Assembly: GCA_030141605.1 (NCBI GenBank)
Contig: JAQGDQ010001028.1
Span: 34,878 to 69,234, forward strand
Direction of reading: 5' to 3'
From: Tubiluchus corallicola
Lineage: Eukaryota > Priapulida > Priapulimorpha > Priapulimorphida > Tubiluchidae
Length of the DNA: 34,357 bases
The notes beneath the pieces were generated by a model, which searched no databases, had not been told where the DNA came from, and saw only the letters and a list, made by a program, of their open reading frames with translations. Made by a program: the position numbers and the translations under genes. Each line of letters starts with the position of its first letter. Position 1 is the stretch's first letter. Of this stretch, positions 10,461-21,400 are shown one piece after another.

Positions 10461-11912
10461 AAATGTGAACGGTTTGAGCTCTAGTGGTAACGTGTCCGCT
10501 TACGGTCTGGGAAGTGGTAAATGTGAACGGTTTGAGCTCTAGTGGTAACGTGTCCGCTTACCGTCTGTGAAGTCGTAAATGTGAACGGTTTGAGCTCTAG
10601 CGGTAACGTGTCCGCTTACCGTCTGGGAACTCGTGAATGTGAACGGTTTGAGCTCTAGTGGTAACGTGTCCGCTTACCGTCTGTGAAGTCGTAAATGTGA
10701 ACGGTTTGAGCTCTAGCGGTAACGTGTCCGCTTACCGTCTGGGAAGTCATAAATGTGAACGGTTTGAGCTCTAGAAGTAACGTGTCCGCTTACCGTCTGT
10801 GAAGTCATAAATGTGAACGGTTTGAGCTCTAGTGGTAACGTGTCCGCTTACGGTCTGGGAAATGGTAAATGTGAACGGTTTGAGCTCTAGCGGTAACGTG
10901 TCCGCTTACCGTCTGTGAAGTCGTAAATGTGAACGGTTTGAGCTCTAGTGGTAACGTGTCCGCTTACCGTCTGGGAAGTCATAAATGTGAACGGTTTGAG
11001 CTCTAGAAGTAACGTGTCCGCTTACCGTCTGGGAAGTCATAAATGTGAACGGTTTGAGCTCTAGAAGTAACGTGCCCGCTTACCGTCTGGGAACTCATAA
11101 ATGTGAACGGTTTGAGCTCTAGTGGTAACGTGTCCGCTTACGGTCTGGGAAGTGGTAAATGTGAACGGTTTGAGCTCTAGTGTAGTGGTAACGTGTCCGC
11201 TTACCGTCTGTGAAGTCGTAAATGTGAACGAGTTGAGCTCTAGTGGTAACGTGTCCGCTTTCCGTCTGGGAAGTCATAAATGTGAACGGTTTGAGCTCTA
11301 GAAGTAACGTGCCCGCTTACCGTCTGGGAACTCGTAAATGTGAACGGTTTGAGCTCTAGTGGTAACGTGTCCGCTTTTCGTCTGGGAAGTCGTAAATGTG
11401 AACGGTTTGAGCTCTAGTGGTAACGTGTCCGCTTTCCGTCTGGGAAGTCGTAAATGTGAACGGTTTGAGCTCTAGTGGTAACGTGTCCGCTTTCCGTCTG
11501 GGAAGTCGTAAATGTGAACGGTTTGAGCTCTAGTGGTAACGTGTCCGCTTACGGTCTGGGAAGTGGTAAATGTGAACGGTTTGAGCTCTAGTGGTAACGT
11601 GTCCGCTTACCGTCTGTGAAGTCGTAAATGTGAACGGGTTGAGCTCGAGTGGTAACGTGTCCGCTTTCCGTCTGGGAAGTCATAAATGTGAACGGTTTGA
11701 GCTCTAGAAGTAACGTGCCCGCTTACCGTCTGGGAAGACGTAAATGTGAACGGTTTGAGCTCTAGTGGTAACGTGTCCGCTTTCCGTCTGGGAAGTCGTA
11801 AATGTGAACGGTTTGAGCTCTAGTGGTAACGTGTCCGCTTACCGTCTGGGAAGTCGTAAATGTGAACGGTTTGAGCTCTAGAAGTAACGTGACCGCTTAC
11901 GAGACTGTGAAA
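10461..11912. repeat. 58-bp satellite array, 25 units, derived from a tRNA-like SINE head
   Basis: Units start with AAATGTGAACGGTTTGAGCT every 58 bp from 10461 to 11858; the unit at 11157 has a 5-bp insertion. Each unit contains CTCTAGTGGTAACGTGTCCG, an A-box-like tRNA D-arm, then GCTTACCGTCTGGGAAGTC. The B box is absent. Variants recur: CTCTAGAAGTAACG in units at 10751, 10983, 11041, 11278, 11684 and 11858; GTGAAGTC versus GGGAAGTC; TTACGG, TTACCG or TTTCCG. The recurrence suggests multi-unit duplication. The last unit decays at its 3' end. Confidence 0.95.
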
Positions 11913-12239
11913 TAAAAACTGACTCCGGTCAACGGATACGAACTTTTTTCCAGCATATCTGCTCGCCAAGATGGCAAATCAATTTTAATTTTATGCTATG
12001 TAAATATGTACATTTTACCTCTTTTATTCATTTTTTTAAATTAACTTTTGTGAATTTGTTTTTACAAGTCTGTTGCCTACAATAGTGTTCGACTGGTTGT
12101 ACATATAATATTTTCCCGTATTCTATCATTCCTATAAACGTGTATAACTTCTTCAATAAAGATTATATATATATATACTCCTGTCAATTCATTCTAGTCC
12201 AATTGCAATGTGGCAGAGCCTTAGGCTTGTTTGCCTTAG
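11913..12239. other. Non-coding stretch with TA microsatellite
   Basis: AT-rich. (TA)n at about 12165-12177. No gene seen. Confidence 0.5.
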
Positions 12240-12451
12240 TGGCAAAGGAGCATCCCTAAACAGCAGCAGCAGCAACAGCAGCAGCAACAGCAGCAGCAGC
12301 AGCAGCAACATCAGCAGCAGCAGCAACAGCAACAGGAACAGCAACATCAACAGCAGCAACAACAGCAACAGCAACAAAATTATTCAAACATATTCAAGCA
12401 AGCTGAATTTAAACTTACTGTTTCAAAAGGGGCAGAAAAGGCAATTTTAAA
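12240..12451 (+). CDS. Candidate polyglutamine exon (speculative)
   Basis: The frame starting TGG at 12240 reads WQRSIPK, then 39 codons of almost pure CAG/CAA (12261-12377; Gln with two His and one Glu), then NYSNIFKQAEFKLTVSKGAE. It stays open to TAA at 12483. It is preceded by an acceptor-like TTGTTTGCCTTAG and followed by a donor-like AAA|GTATGT. It has no ATG and no recognised family, so it may simply be a microsatellite in an intron or intergenic DNA. Confidence 0.25.
12261..12377. repeat. CAG/CAA trinucleotide repeat
   Basis: 117 bp of CAG and CAA with rare CAT and GAA interruptions. The third-position mixture of CAG and CAA is often seen in coding polyQ tracts but is not proof. Confidence 0.95.
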
Positions 12452-12712
12452 GTATGTCCCAAAAAACTTCGACACAAAATTATAACGCTTAGCATCATGC
12501 TTACCTACTTGAAAAACTTATGTAACTAGAGTTAAATTGACCGTTTAAACTTATACAACTACACAATCAGCTTACCAAAATAAGGACTTAGCCGTTTGCG
12601 GCAAACCCGTGAACAGAGTTAGAGGCTCTAGGCACCAGCTGCACTAAATGACACCGACCACTCACTTATTGCAAATTCTTAAAATAAACTAGTATATTTT
12701 AGAAAAACGTCT

Positions 12713-12990
12713 TATTCTCCTCGGAAAATGTACTTTCATTCAGGTAAATGGACCATTTTATAACACGCCACAGGCAATTACTGAGCACAGCTTTTATATA
12801 AATACCACATAACGAACAGGTGCAAGGTATTGCACAACAAGCATTGCGCAACCTGCTTGGATATCAACATTATGCAAATACATGTAATTAATAATGACCA
12901 CGTAGAATAAGCAACCTTAAATTCACAATAGAGATGGGCAGGACAGAACTATGAGCCTAGGGCGCTGTACGGTCTTGATACGCAATGCAC
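12713..12990 (+). repeat. Dispersed repeat family, copy A
   Basis: Homologous in direct orientation to 32309-32625. Shared landmarks: TCGGAAAATG or TTGGAAAATG; CATTTTATAACACRCCAC; ACTGAGCACAGCTTTTATAT; CACATAACGAACARGTGCAA; TAATTAATAATGAYCACGTA; ATGGGCAGGACAGA or GTGGGCAGGACAGA; AGCCTAGGGCG. Probably a non-autonomous transposon, class unknown. Confidence 0.85.
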
Positions 12991-13540
12991 CGAGTGACAT
13001 GTAATAATGATCTAAGTACTGAACAGTTATCTAATTCCCATATTATAGCGGCATTTACTACACATCCGGATGTATTCGTTACTGACAGAAATCAGTTTAC
13101 GTAGTTTTTAATGGTCCCACTTATGAGACTGCGTTATTTATTCTGCGGCTATTTTTATAATCTTATCAGATTGTTTATATGCTGCTGGCTACGTAATAAC
13201 ACATTCCGCGTGTCTGATAAACACCGTGTGTCTACAAACTCAGTCAATACGCTAATACAGGCATCGGACATTAAACACATACAGTTGCTGTACAACCTTT
13301 GCTTAAATTTATTAAGTAAATTTGTTCTTTAAATTTAAATACAGCTTAAATTTTTTTAACTGCCATTTTCAGAAAGCAAAAGGTGAAACTAAGTACCATT
13401 AACAATATTCGATTTTCCGGTAGACTAGTCTGGCAAATTTGTATAATTGAATTTCAAATATGCATTTCTCAAGGTGAAAAGAACTCAAGGGATATTTGAT
13501 TATTATGTAGCTTTTACCTAGCTGTATGTGTATATTTTTT
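12991..13540. other. Non-coding stretch, no gene seen
   Basis: A 73-codon open frame (13111-13332) shows no family motif. AT-rich. TA-rich microsatellite DNA follows to 13660. Confidence 0.5.
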
Positions 13541-13660
13541 GTAGGTATATTTTGTGTGTATATATACATATAAATACATACAAATACAAATATATATACA
13601 TATAAATACATTATATATATACATATATAATTATTTACGTATGCGTATATATATATATGC

Positions 13661-14332
13661 GTATGCGTTTAGAGGGTAGCGAAATAGATAAAATGGGTTT
13701 ATATTGTTTTCAATGAACCCGTTGGTGCAGCTGCGTATGCTTTACTTCGCAATCTCGTATGCGTTTAGAGAGTAGCGAAATAGATAAAATGGGTTTATAT
13801 TGTTTTCAATAAACCCGTTGGTGCAGCTGCGTATGCTTTACTTCGCAATTCCGTATGCGTTTAGAGGGTAGCGAAATAGATAAAATGGGTTTATATTGTT
13901 TTCAATAAACCCGTTGGTGCAGCTGCGTATGCTTTACTTCGCAATTCCGTATGCGTTTAGAGGGTAGCGAAATAGATAAAATGGGTTTATATTGTTTTCA
14001 ATGAACCCGTTGGTGCAGCTGCGTATGCTTTACTTCGCAATTCCGTATGCGTTTAGAGGGTAGCGAAATAGATAAAATGGGTTTATATTGTTTTCAATGA
14101 ACCCGTTGGTGCAGCTGCGTATGCTTTACTTCGCAATTCCGTATGCGTTTAGAGGGTAGCGAAATAGATTAAATGGGTTTATATTGTTTTCAATGAACCC
14201 GTTGGTGCAGCTGCGTAGGCTTTACTTCGCAATTCCGTATGCGTTTAGAGGGTAGCGAAATAGATAAAATGGGTTTATATTGTTTTCAATGAACCCGTTG
14301 GTGCAGCTGCGTATGCTTTGCTTCGCAATTCC
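13661..14332. repeat. 96-bp satellite, seven units, hairpin-forming
   Basis: Units begin at 13661, 13757, 13853, 13949, 14045, 14141 and 14237 with GTATGCGTTTAGAGGGTAGC and are almost identical. Each contains an inverted pair GGGTTTATATTG and CAATRAACCC around a TTTT loop; the variable base (A or G) keeps pairing (A-T or G-T). GTAGCGAA near the start and TTCGC near the end form a second, weaker inversion. Confidence 0.95.
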
Positions 14333-14466
14333 GCAGGTGGAAACGCATACACATCTGGATGCTACGTAAACGTCAGTTAACACGACAGCAGGTTTCAACG
14401 AGCAGAAAAGATTTTTGAACTAACTTAAGTTTTTAAACATTACATAGTTTCTTGGTCTCGTCTTAT

Positions 14467-14630
14467 TTCATTTATAGCTAGGCTTGTATCATTTATATCA
14501 TTGTATCATTTATATCATTTATATCATTGTATCATTTACATCATTTATAGCTAGGCTTGTATCATTTATATCATTGTATCATTTATATCATTGTATCATT
14601 TACATCATTTATAGCTAGGCTTGTAGGCTA
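14467..14630. repeat. Compound tandem repeat, TAGCTAGGCTTG units
   Basis: TAGCTAGGCTTGTA occurs at 14475, 14548 and 14612, separated by short repeats of TATCATTTATATCATTG with a TATCATTTACATCATTT variant. Confidence 0.9.
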
Positions 14631-15381
14631 AGCAACATCTCAGCAGTTACACTAATATAATACCTGCGCGTTGTGTAATGTGCACGCTATAAATATTCAA
14701 ATTTCAGCTCAATCCCAGGCGCCTTGTAAGATTTTTATTAGTCTATATATAGGTTGATCTTAAGTAGGTGCTTACAGATAAGCTTTATAAATGTCGCAGG
14801 ACTTATTATTACTTAATGGACATTGTCGCATAGGTAGCTACACTCGATCACGACTTCGATTAATTTAAATGAATGAGTTTAGATGAGCAATTTTTTCACC
14901 TTTGACCATATTTAAAAGTTACTTCGCTAAGCATGCGCTTATACAGATAGACTTATTACAACCACCGCTAGAATTATTATTAGCTTATGGACAAGGGCAT
15001 TTACACTCGATCGTCAAGTCTATGATTAGTCTAAGTGAAATTTACTCAGAAAACAATCTTATATTTGTGTTGTACAAGTAGCGCGCAAATCTGCACTGAC
15101 TACGATTTACAATAATACCTCCAGGCTACTTGGTCTACGTGCAGTGTTTAACTATTTGCTAAACCACGCTCTGTAACTGGCGTTTTTTTCTTGGAATTTT
15201 CAAGATCACTTTTGGAGATTTGATTTAACAAGTGTTATCTTAAAATGTGTACAAAGACAGCAAACGCCTGCAAAGAAATGAACAGAAAAAGTTAACTGTG
15301 TGAGAATCTGTGAAGTGTAGCTTTTCGCGCGAAGTCCAATTTTATGAAATTTGCAGTCAAGACGTAACGATTTCATTGACG
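14631..15381 (+). promoter_or_regulatory. 5' flank of the ENPP gene, probable promoter and 5' UTR
   Basis: Position only: it lies directly upstream of the inferred start codon. No TATA box or initiator stands out. In-frame TGA at 15301 closes the reading frame upstream of the start. The transcription start site cannot be placed. Confidence 0.3.
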
Positions 15382-15441
15382 ATGCAGAATAACAACAACG
15401 TAGAAGCGTTTGAGATCACCGAGTATCAAGCAGCGCCAACG
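15382..15441 (+). CDS. ENPP: ENPP exon 1 (start codon, cytoplasmic tail)
   Basis: Residues 1-20, beginning [15 protein letters not shown]. Ends at the donor ACG|GTGAAG in phase 0. It is acidic and hydrophilic, as expected for a short cytosolic tail. It is assigned to this gene because phase and topology match exon 2; there is no homology to confirm it. Confidence 0.6.
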
Positions 15442-18400
15442 GTGAAGTTTATTGTTTTTGTTAAGCTAGGTTATCACCACCCACAACTAATTAGGTTTAC
15501 GGTTTGTCAAACTACAATTTAAGCTGTCTGTGTAGTTCGTCAATCAGCAATAGGTGTCCAGGGGCCGAATTCCCTAATGTTCTTACCAACGATTTTGTTC
15601 TTAAATTTGTTCTTAAAATCGTATTTATGTTAGACTTAACGACGTGTGAATCTTTTCTTAGTGGTAGCGGGACCGTCCACTCGTTATCGATGGCAATCTT
15701 TCAAGGTGAAAGATCTTGCTACATTTGATCAGAATTTTAAAAACGCTGCTTTTGTTCAACTATACTAATCAACCGATATATTTTCATTCTGTAGCTTGTA
15801 GGTTTAAGTATTTAAAATATACAGCATCTAACTCATGTCACAAAAGAATAAAAGATCTGAAGGCATCAAATTTCCCGTACATGTAACCGTGTGCAGCGTA
15901 CACGAATTCACAAATTTTGCAACTTTTAAAAAATTAAGACATATCTAACTGCAACGTAAATTTAAATGAATTTAACTTACATAAAAATTAATCAATGTGT
16001 TACAAATGTGTTAACCATATTGCGCCAGTTAATTACCCAGATAATTACTATACGTTTTGCGTTATAAGCAACGTTTATTAAGAACTTTAAAACATAAACA
16101 TATTAAAATCATTACAAACGTATCGACTGCACGTAAAGGACGCATGCATACATTGGTTTTTACTTTTCACTTTTTATAGGTTTAACGATTTTTTCGAAAC
16201 CAGAGAATTATAGTTTCTTACTTTTGTGAAAATAATTTAATAGATCTAGATTTGTTTTTTATATTACGGTCTATAATTATATCCGCTATAAAGGGACGCT
16301 ACGGCAGGCCTTCACTTGAATGATCAAAATATAAAATGATTTTTAAACCACCGCATTAATTTCTACTTTAATTTCTTAGCTTCCCTATTAGGTATAATTA
16401 CATTCTTCCTTACAGATGAACAGTTGGCTTGTGTAAGGTACGGGGATCTATAAAAATGCGGTGTAAAAGTGCTAGGTTATCGTGATGTGTTACTAACAAC
16501 AAGGTGACGTCTGTTTTTCTAATTTCAGGGTTGGTCCCAAACCAAAACAAGTACAATACTTTTGGTGGCAATTGTGGTAAGTTCGTAAGCAATAATTCGA
16601 AGATAAGCACTTCTTAATTGGTTCCTCATCCTCATTGAGTTAGTAGCACTCTGGTAATTGACATCAAACAAAATGTCAATCATTCACAGTCAAGTTCAGT
16701 GTGCATATTTTTCACACGCCCACAGAACAGGTTCAGTACCTTGTCTTTCGGGACAAGAGGTCTAACTATGTATTGTATGTTAAATTCTTATGAAAAATGT
16801 TCAACTTTTGATAAATTTGCGGCAGCCTGGTTTTATATCTTATTACAGGTTGTCGATTGTCTGTATTGTCGATTAACATTGCAGGTGAATTGGTGGAAAT
16901 ACATAGTATAATTTCGTTTTTATAGGAAGAAATGCGCAGCGCTTACGTCTGTGAGTTACCGATTTTGCCATTAATTGCATGCACAGTTTAGTTCAATGTA
17001 TGACCTTGCAAGCTAGATAAAAATGAGTATTAACTTTAAAAAATACAAATTAATTAGGCCGATCATATGACGCTGCTTTAATGATCGCAAATGTAAAATG
17101 GCCTACTTGAACAGAGGTGACAATTCCACACTGTCTTTGTCTACATTTCTTTGGCCATTTTGCGATGTTAATTGACTGACAAATATACGTATTTACAGAC
17201 CTATAAGGCTACATATATGTATATTGTATAAGCAAAAATTATAGACAGCGTTACACAGTTTTCAAGGTGGAAACTTCTCGAAATGCAAACCAGCACTAAC
17301 TTGTAGTTGTTTGTCTTGGTGGAGGTAACAAAAATGAAGGACCGTATCTTGTAGCCAAGTCTCCCTCTTTCTAATGAACAATGTATATACTCCATCGGTG
17401 ACCTTCAAGAATGCTTTTTGTATGTGGTATTCAGTCAAGTTTTTGGGAAACAAGAACCAGGCGAAAAATATTCCAGTCCAGGAATATGCATCGATATGCA
17501 TCTTCCTTATTCCCTACCCACTTTTTCCTCAATGTTTCGTAAAAATCCACTACGTGGTTTTTGCATAGTACACACACACACACGCACGCACGCACGCATG
17601 CATACAACACACACACACACATATGTATACAGTATATATAACAGACAAAAAACAACCAAACAAATAGAGTTGAGGCATACCTTCCTTGGCAGTAAGAACA
17701 ATTAAAATAATCATTCCTCGCTGTATCTCTATCTCTAAACTCATTTTTCATGTGTGCCACTTTTTACAATTTTTCCATTTGTGTCATTGTTTCTTGTGAC
17801 ATTTTTCCTACCGCATTGTGTTATCTTACCATTACACTTTTGCCTGTGATATTTTTACCATTCACCCTTTGGTTGTTGCTTGCACATTGATAAAACCTAT
17901 AGTTACATTGTATTATTCCATCATTAGGCTTTGCAGTTTTTGAATTATTGCGTTATGGAATCCAAGTTATCTCTTATTAGTTACCGATCATGTGTAATTT
18001 ACCAACTACATTATTGACAGTAGCATGTAATCAAATAAATCTCATAACGGTTACACAAAGTCTCGAATGTGTAACACCCTAACCTGCACGTAATGTATCA
18101 TATTTTTGCGTATTAAAAGATATTAATGCTAGGTGACTTATAGGTCTGAAGTACACGTGAAAAACGCACTGTGCGTGCAAGATAAATATCTATACAAATC
18201 GATATAAATATTAGCCTTATGTGCATCAGTAATTTTTGCACAGAGTGTTAAGTGCTAGCCTATAATGATACAGCCTGAAAGGTATTTGCCAAGTACCCTC
18301 TAGTTCTCTGTAGCCACTAAGGCAATATCCGTGCACGGCTATAATCTATCCGTGTTTAATTAAAAGTGAAAACTAAAAGAACAAGCACTTTTTCTTGCAC

Positions 18401-21400
18401 GACCACTGTAATGCACAGTGCATGTAATGCATGCATGAATGTTTCTATACAATGCTCGCAGAAAGCTGACGGTTAAACTTAAGACAGTCATTGAACACAA
18501 TCCTAATTATTAATTATAGCTTTGTTTGTAAGTTGCTTAAGTGAGAACAATGAACAACCGCACACTTACGCATGCACACAGCCACAAACACTATTAGCCA
18601 CTATGATTAGGGGTCAAAGATAAAATAATCCTTATTAATGTTCTGTTGCAGGCAACACTTGCTGTTGGATTGGGAATGTTTATAGGAATTTATTGTGGAA
18701 ATTTAATTCAAGCCAAACCAATTGAATCTAAGACCACCATGTAAGTGCATGTTGATCAGTGATCGTCAATCTATTCTCTAATAATTTTACATGTACACGC
18801 TACACCGTTGTACATGCAATTATGATGTGTTCGTGTTTCATTCTCATTATCTTGCTGAGTACATAATACTTTAAATTTTACTTGAAAATGTGTTCCAGTT
18901 TTTATTGTTATTATTAGTCCACAGCTTGACTTTCTTCTGAAAATAAAGCAGCATACGAACAATATCATTGTCAATTATGCTTAGGCAGTTTTATGTTGGA
19001 ATGTTTGTTCTGCTGAAAATTCTTTATGTAAGTCTCAGTTTTGCAATCGTTCTATATAGACACTAGGGTTGCGTGTAAACGTGAACGTTTAGTTTAGTCC
19101 CTCAAAACATTTACTAATTTTTGTAAACGAAAGACGTTTTCCTTCAGCTTACTTCTGAAATGAATAACAGTAATATTTGTCACTATGTGAAGTGTAGTTG
19201 CTGCTAGCGTGCTTGTTGCTTCAAGCTACAGTGCTTTCATTGTAATTAATCACTAGGTATCTGAGCTTTCCAACCTATGCAACTTGTGGGGAATTCTTGC
19301 ATGAATTATTTCATAGGTTTCACCATTTTGTGCCATATAACAAATATTACATAGTTTAAACAAGTGAGAATATTCCAAAGCAGCGGCTGCAGCTAGATAG
19401 ATCAATGCCAGACCTAAGAGAAAAACAAAACAAGTTGAAGCACATTCCAGAAAATTATAATAGTGTTTCCTATAGGTGAGATTACTGTAACCTATAGCTA
19501 ATCAGTCCAACCAGGGTGGTCACAACTATAGCATCTATAGATGCGAGGTGACTAGAGTTCAAGCTAGGTCATATAGATAAAAGTGCATGTAATTAAAATT
19601 TCCAAGTTATTTTAATTAATTATGACAGGTGTTGAATATATTTCTTTAATCTAACCGTAAATTGTATTTCTTTCCCCCCACGCATACATTAAACTTGATC
19701 GTGCAAATGCAATCGTTTCGTTTAGCAAACTTAACAAGCATGACAGCCCTATTATATGCACATACCCAGTGCTGGCAAGTTTGTAGTGTTTACACTTGTA
19801 CGAAAAGTTAGACACCGGTACCATTTTCCTTATACCCATCAGGTACCCAGGTACCCAATTGTTAAAATTTAATGGCAGTGGAGAAATTAAGGTAATTTAT
19901 AATGGCCAATTGTAATGCTTGGTTACCAAAAATATTTATCAGAACTGTAGCAACTGTTCAATACTGCAATTGATTTAAGCACGTCTTGCTAACTTTAGTA
20001 GTAGTGCTTTCTTCAGTTATGTCATCAGCTGCTGTTTTCAAACACTTTCTTTCCTGTGTATAGACAAAAATCTACAGATCTGCACAGCAGAGTGCAATGG
20101 CAAGTTAGTAATCCTTACACACTAAGCCAGATGCAAGCAGGCATTGCATCATAGTGACCATACTTTATCTAATTTTGGCACAATCTTTTGCTCGAGATGA
20201 CTTTACTACCAGTGACGAACTTGAGAGATTTAGTTTATATGCAAATAAATAACATTTTGAGACAAACATTTAAAATTCCCAATTATTGAAGCACACAAAG
20301 AATATTTTACTCTGCTTTTTATATTTAAATACGTTAACAACATCAGCAAACCATTCCAGAATAACAGATTTACCTTTTTTCCAAATCCTATCGTTAATTC
20401 CAGAACAAGCAATCTAAAACAATTTAGGACAAATACCCACTATGGAACGAACTCTGTAATCAAACAAGCAATTCTACTTTGGAATTCTCTACCATTACAG
20501 GTTAAACAAATCAAGTCCCTATCAGCATTTAAAACAAAATTAAAATCACTAATATTAACCAGATATGAAATACCATCACACTAGTACGACAACATACACA
20601 CTAATTCAGAATTCATATATCCACGGCCATATTAATTAAATCATAGTTTTTTCATTTTTTGTGCATAGTTGTAAATATGTTTGATTTTATTCGTCGTTAC
20701 TTTCCATTACTGCACAGTAGTTTAGATTGCACTGACGCATTTGCCTTCAGCAGTGTAAGTTTTTATTAACTAACACTGGTTGATTATCTCTGTAAAGTTT
20801 TTATCAGTGATTATCAATGTATTTTAATGGCAAATAAAGATTATTATTATTATATATATATATGTGATGTTTTTTCACAGAAAAAAATAACTAGAATTTA
20901 TTAGCAGCGATTGCCACGTAAAACTGAAATTGCACAGCACCTGGCGGAAAGTGTGCAGCATTTGGCGATGCGATGCTAGAAAAATTCAGCCCTGGACTTG
21001 GCTTAAACAACGTAGATGTTTAGCATGTGGCAGCGAGTCCGACATGGCGCCAAATCATGAGTGGTTAGGGGTGAGCATCGAACGTTCGAGTTCGAACGAG
21101 TTTTTTTTAGTTCGAACTCGATTCGAATCCAAAACTATAGATTCGAATAATTCAGCACTTCAATCACATGTGTTCTTTATCACTAAAACGATTGAAACAA
21201 TATGCAATTAGCATGATTTAGCAGTGATTTCTGTGCCCATTTTTAAACAAATTACTAGTCGTTTTATTGCAGAACAAAATCTAGTGATAAGCATGGTCTT
21301 TGTAAGACTAATTTTTACTAGTGGTTCGAAAACTTGTTCGAAAATCTTTCAATCTCAATTCGAATTCGGTTTGAATTCGAAACACTGAAGTTCGGTTCGA

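Noticed and set aside
10461-11912. CRISPR array
   Set aside because: Units are contiguous 58-bp tandem repeats with no unique spacers, in a spliced eukaryotic context.
12189-12377. Poly-Leu minus-strand frame
   Set aside because: Antisense reading of the CAG/CAA repeat.
17431-17760. Several overlapping Cys/Val-rich minus-strand frames
   Set aside because: Produced by the CA/CGCA microsatellite in ENPP intron 2.
20930-21211. Cys-containing 93-codon open frame as a possible somatomedin-B exon
   Set aside because: The Cys spacing does not fit SMB, the frame runs into a hAT MITE, and it shows no suitable splice sites in phase.
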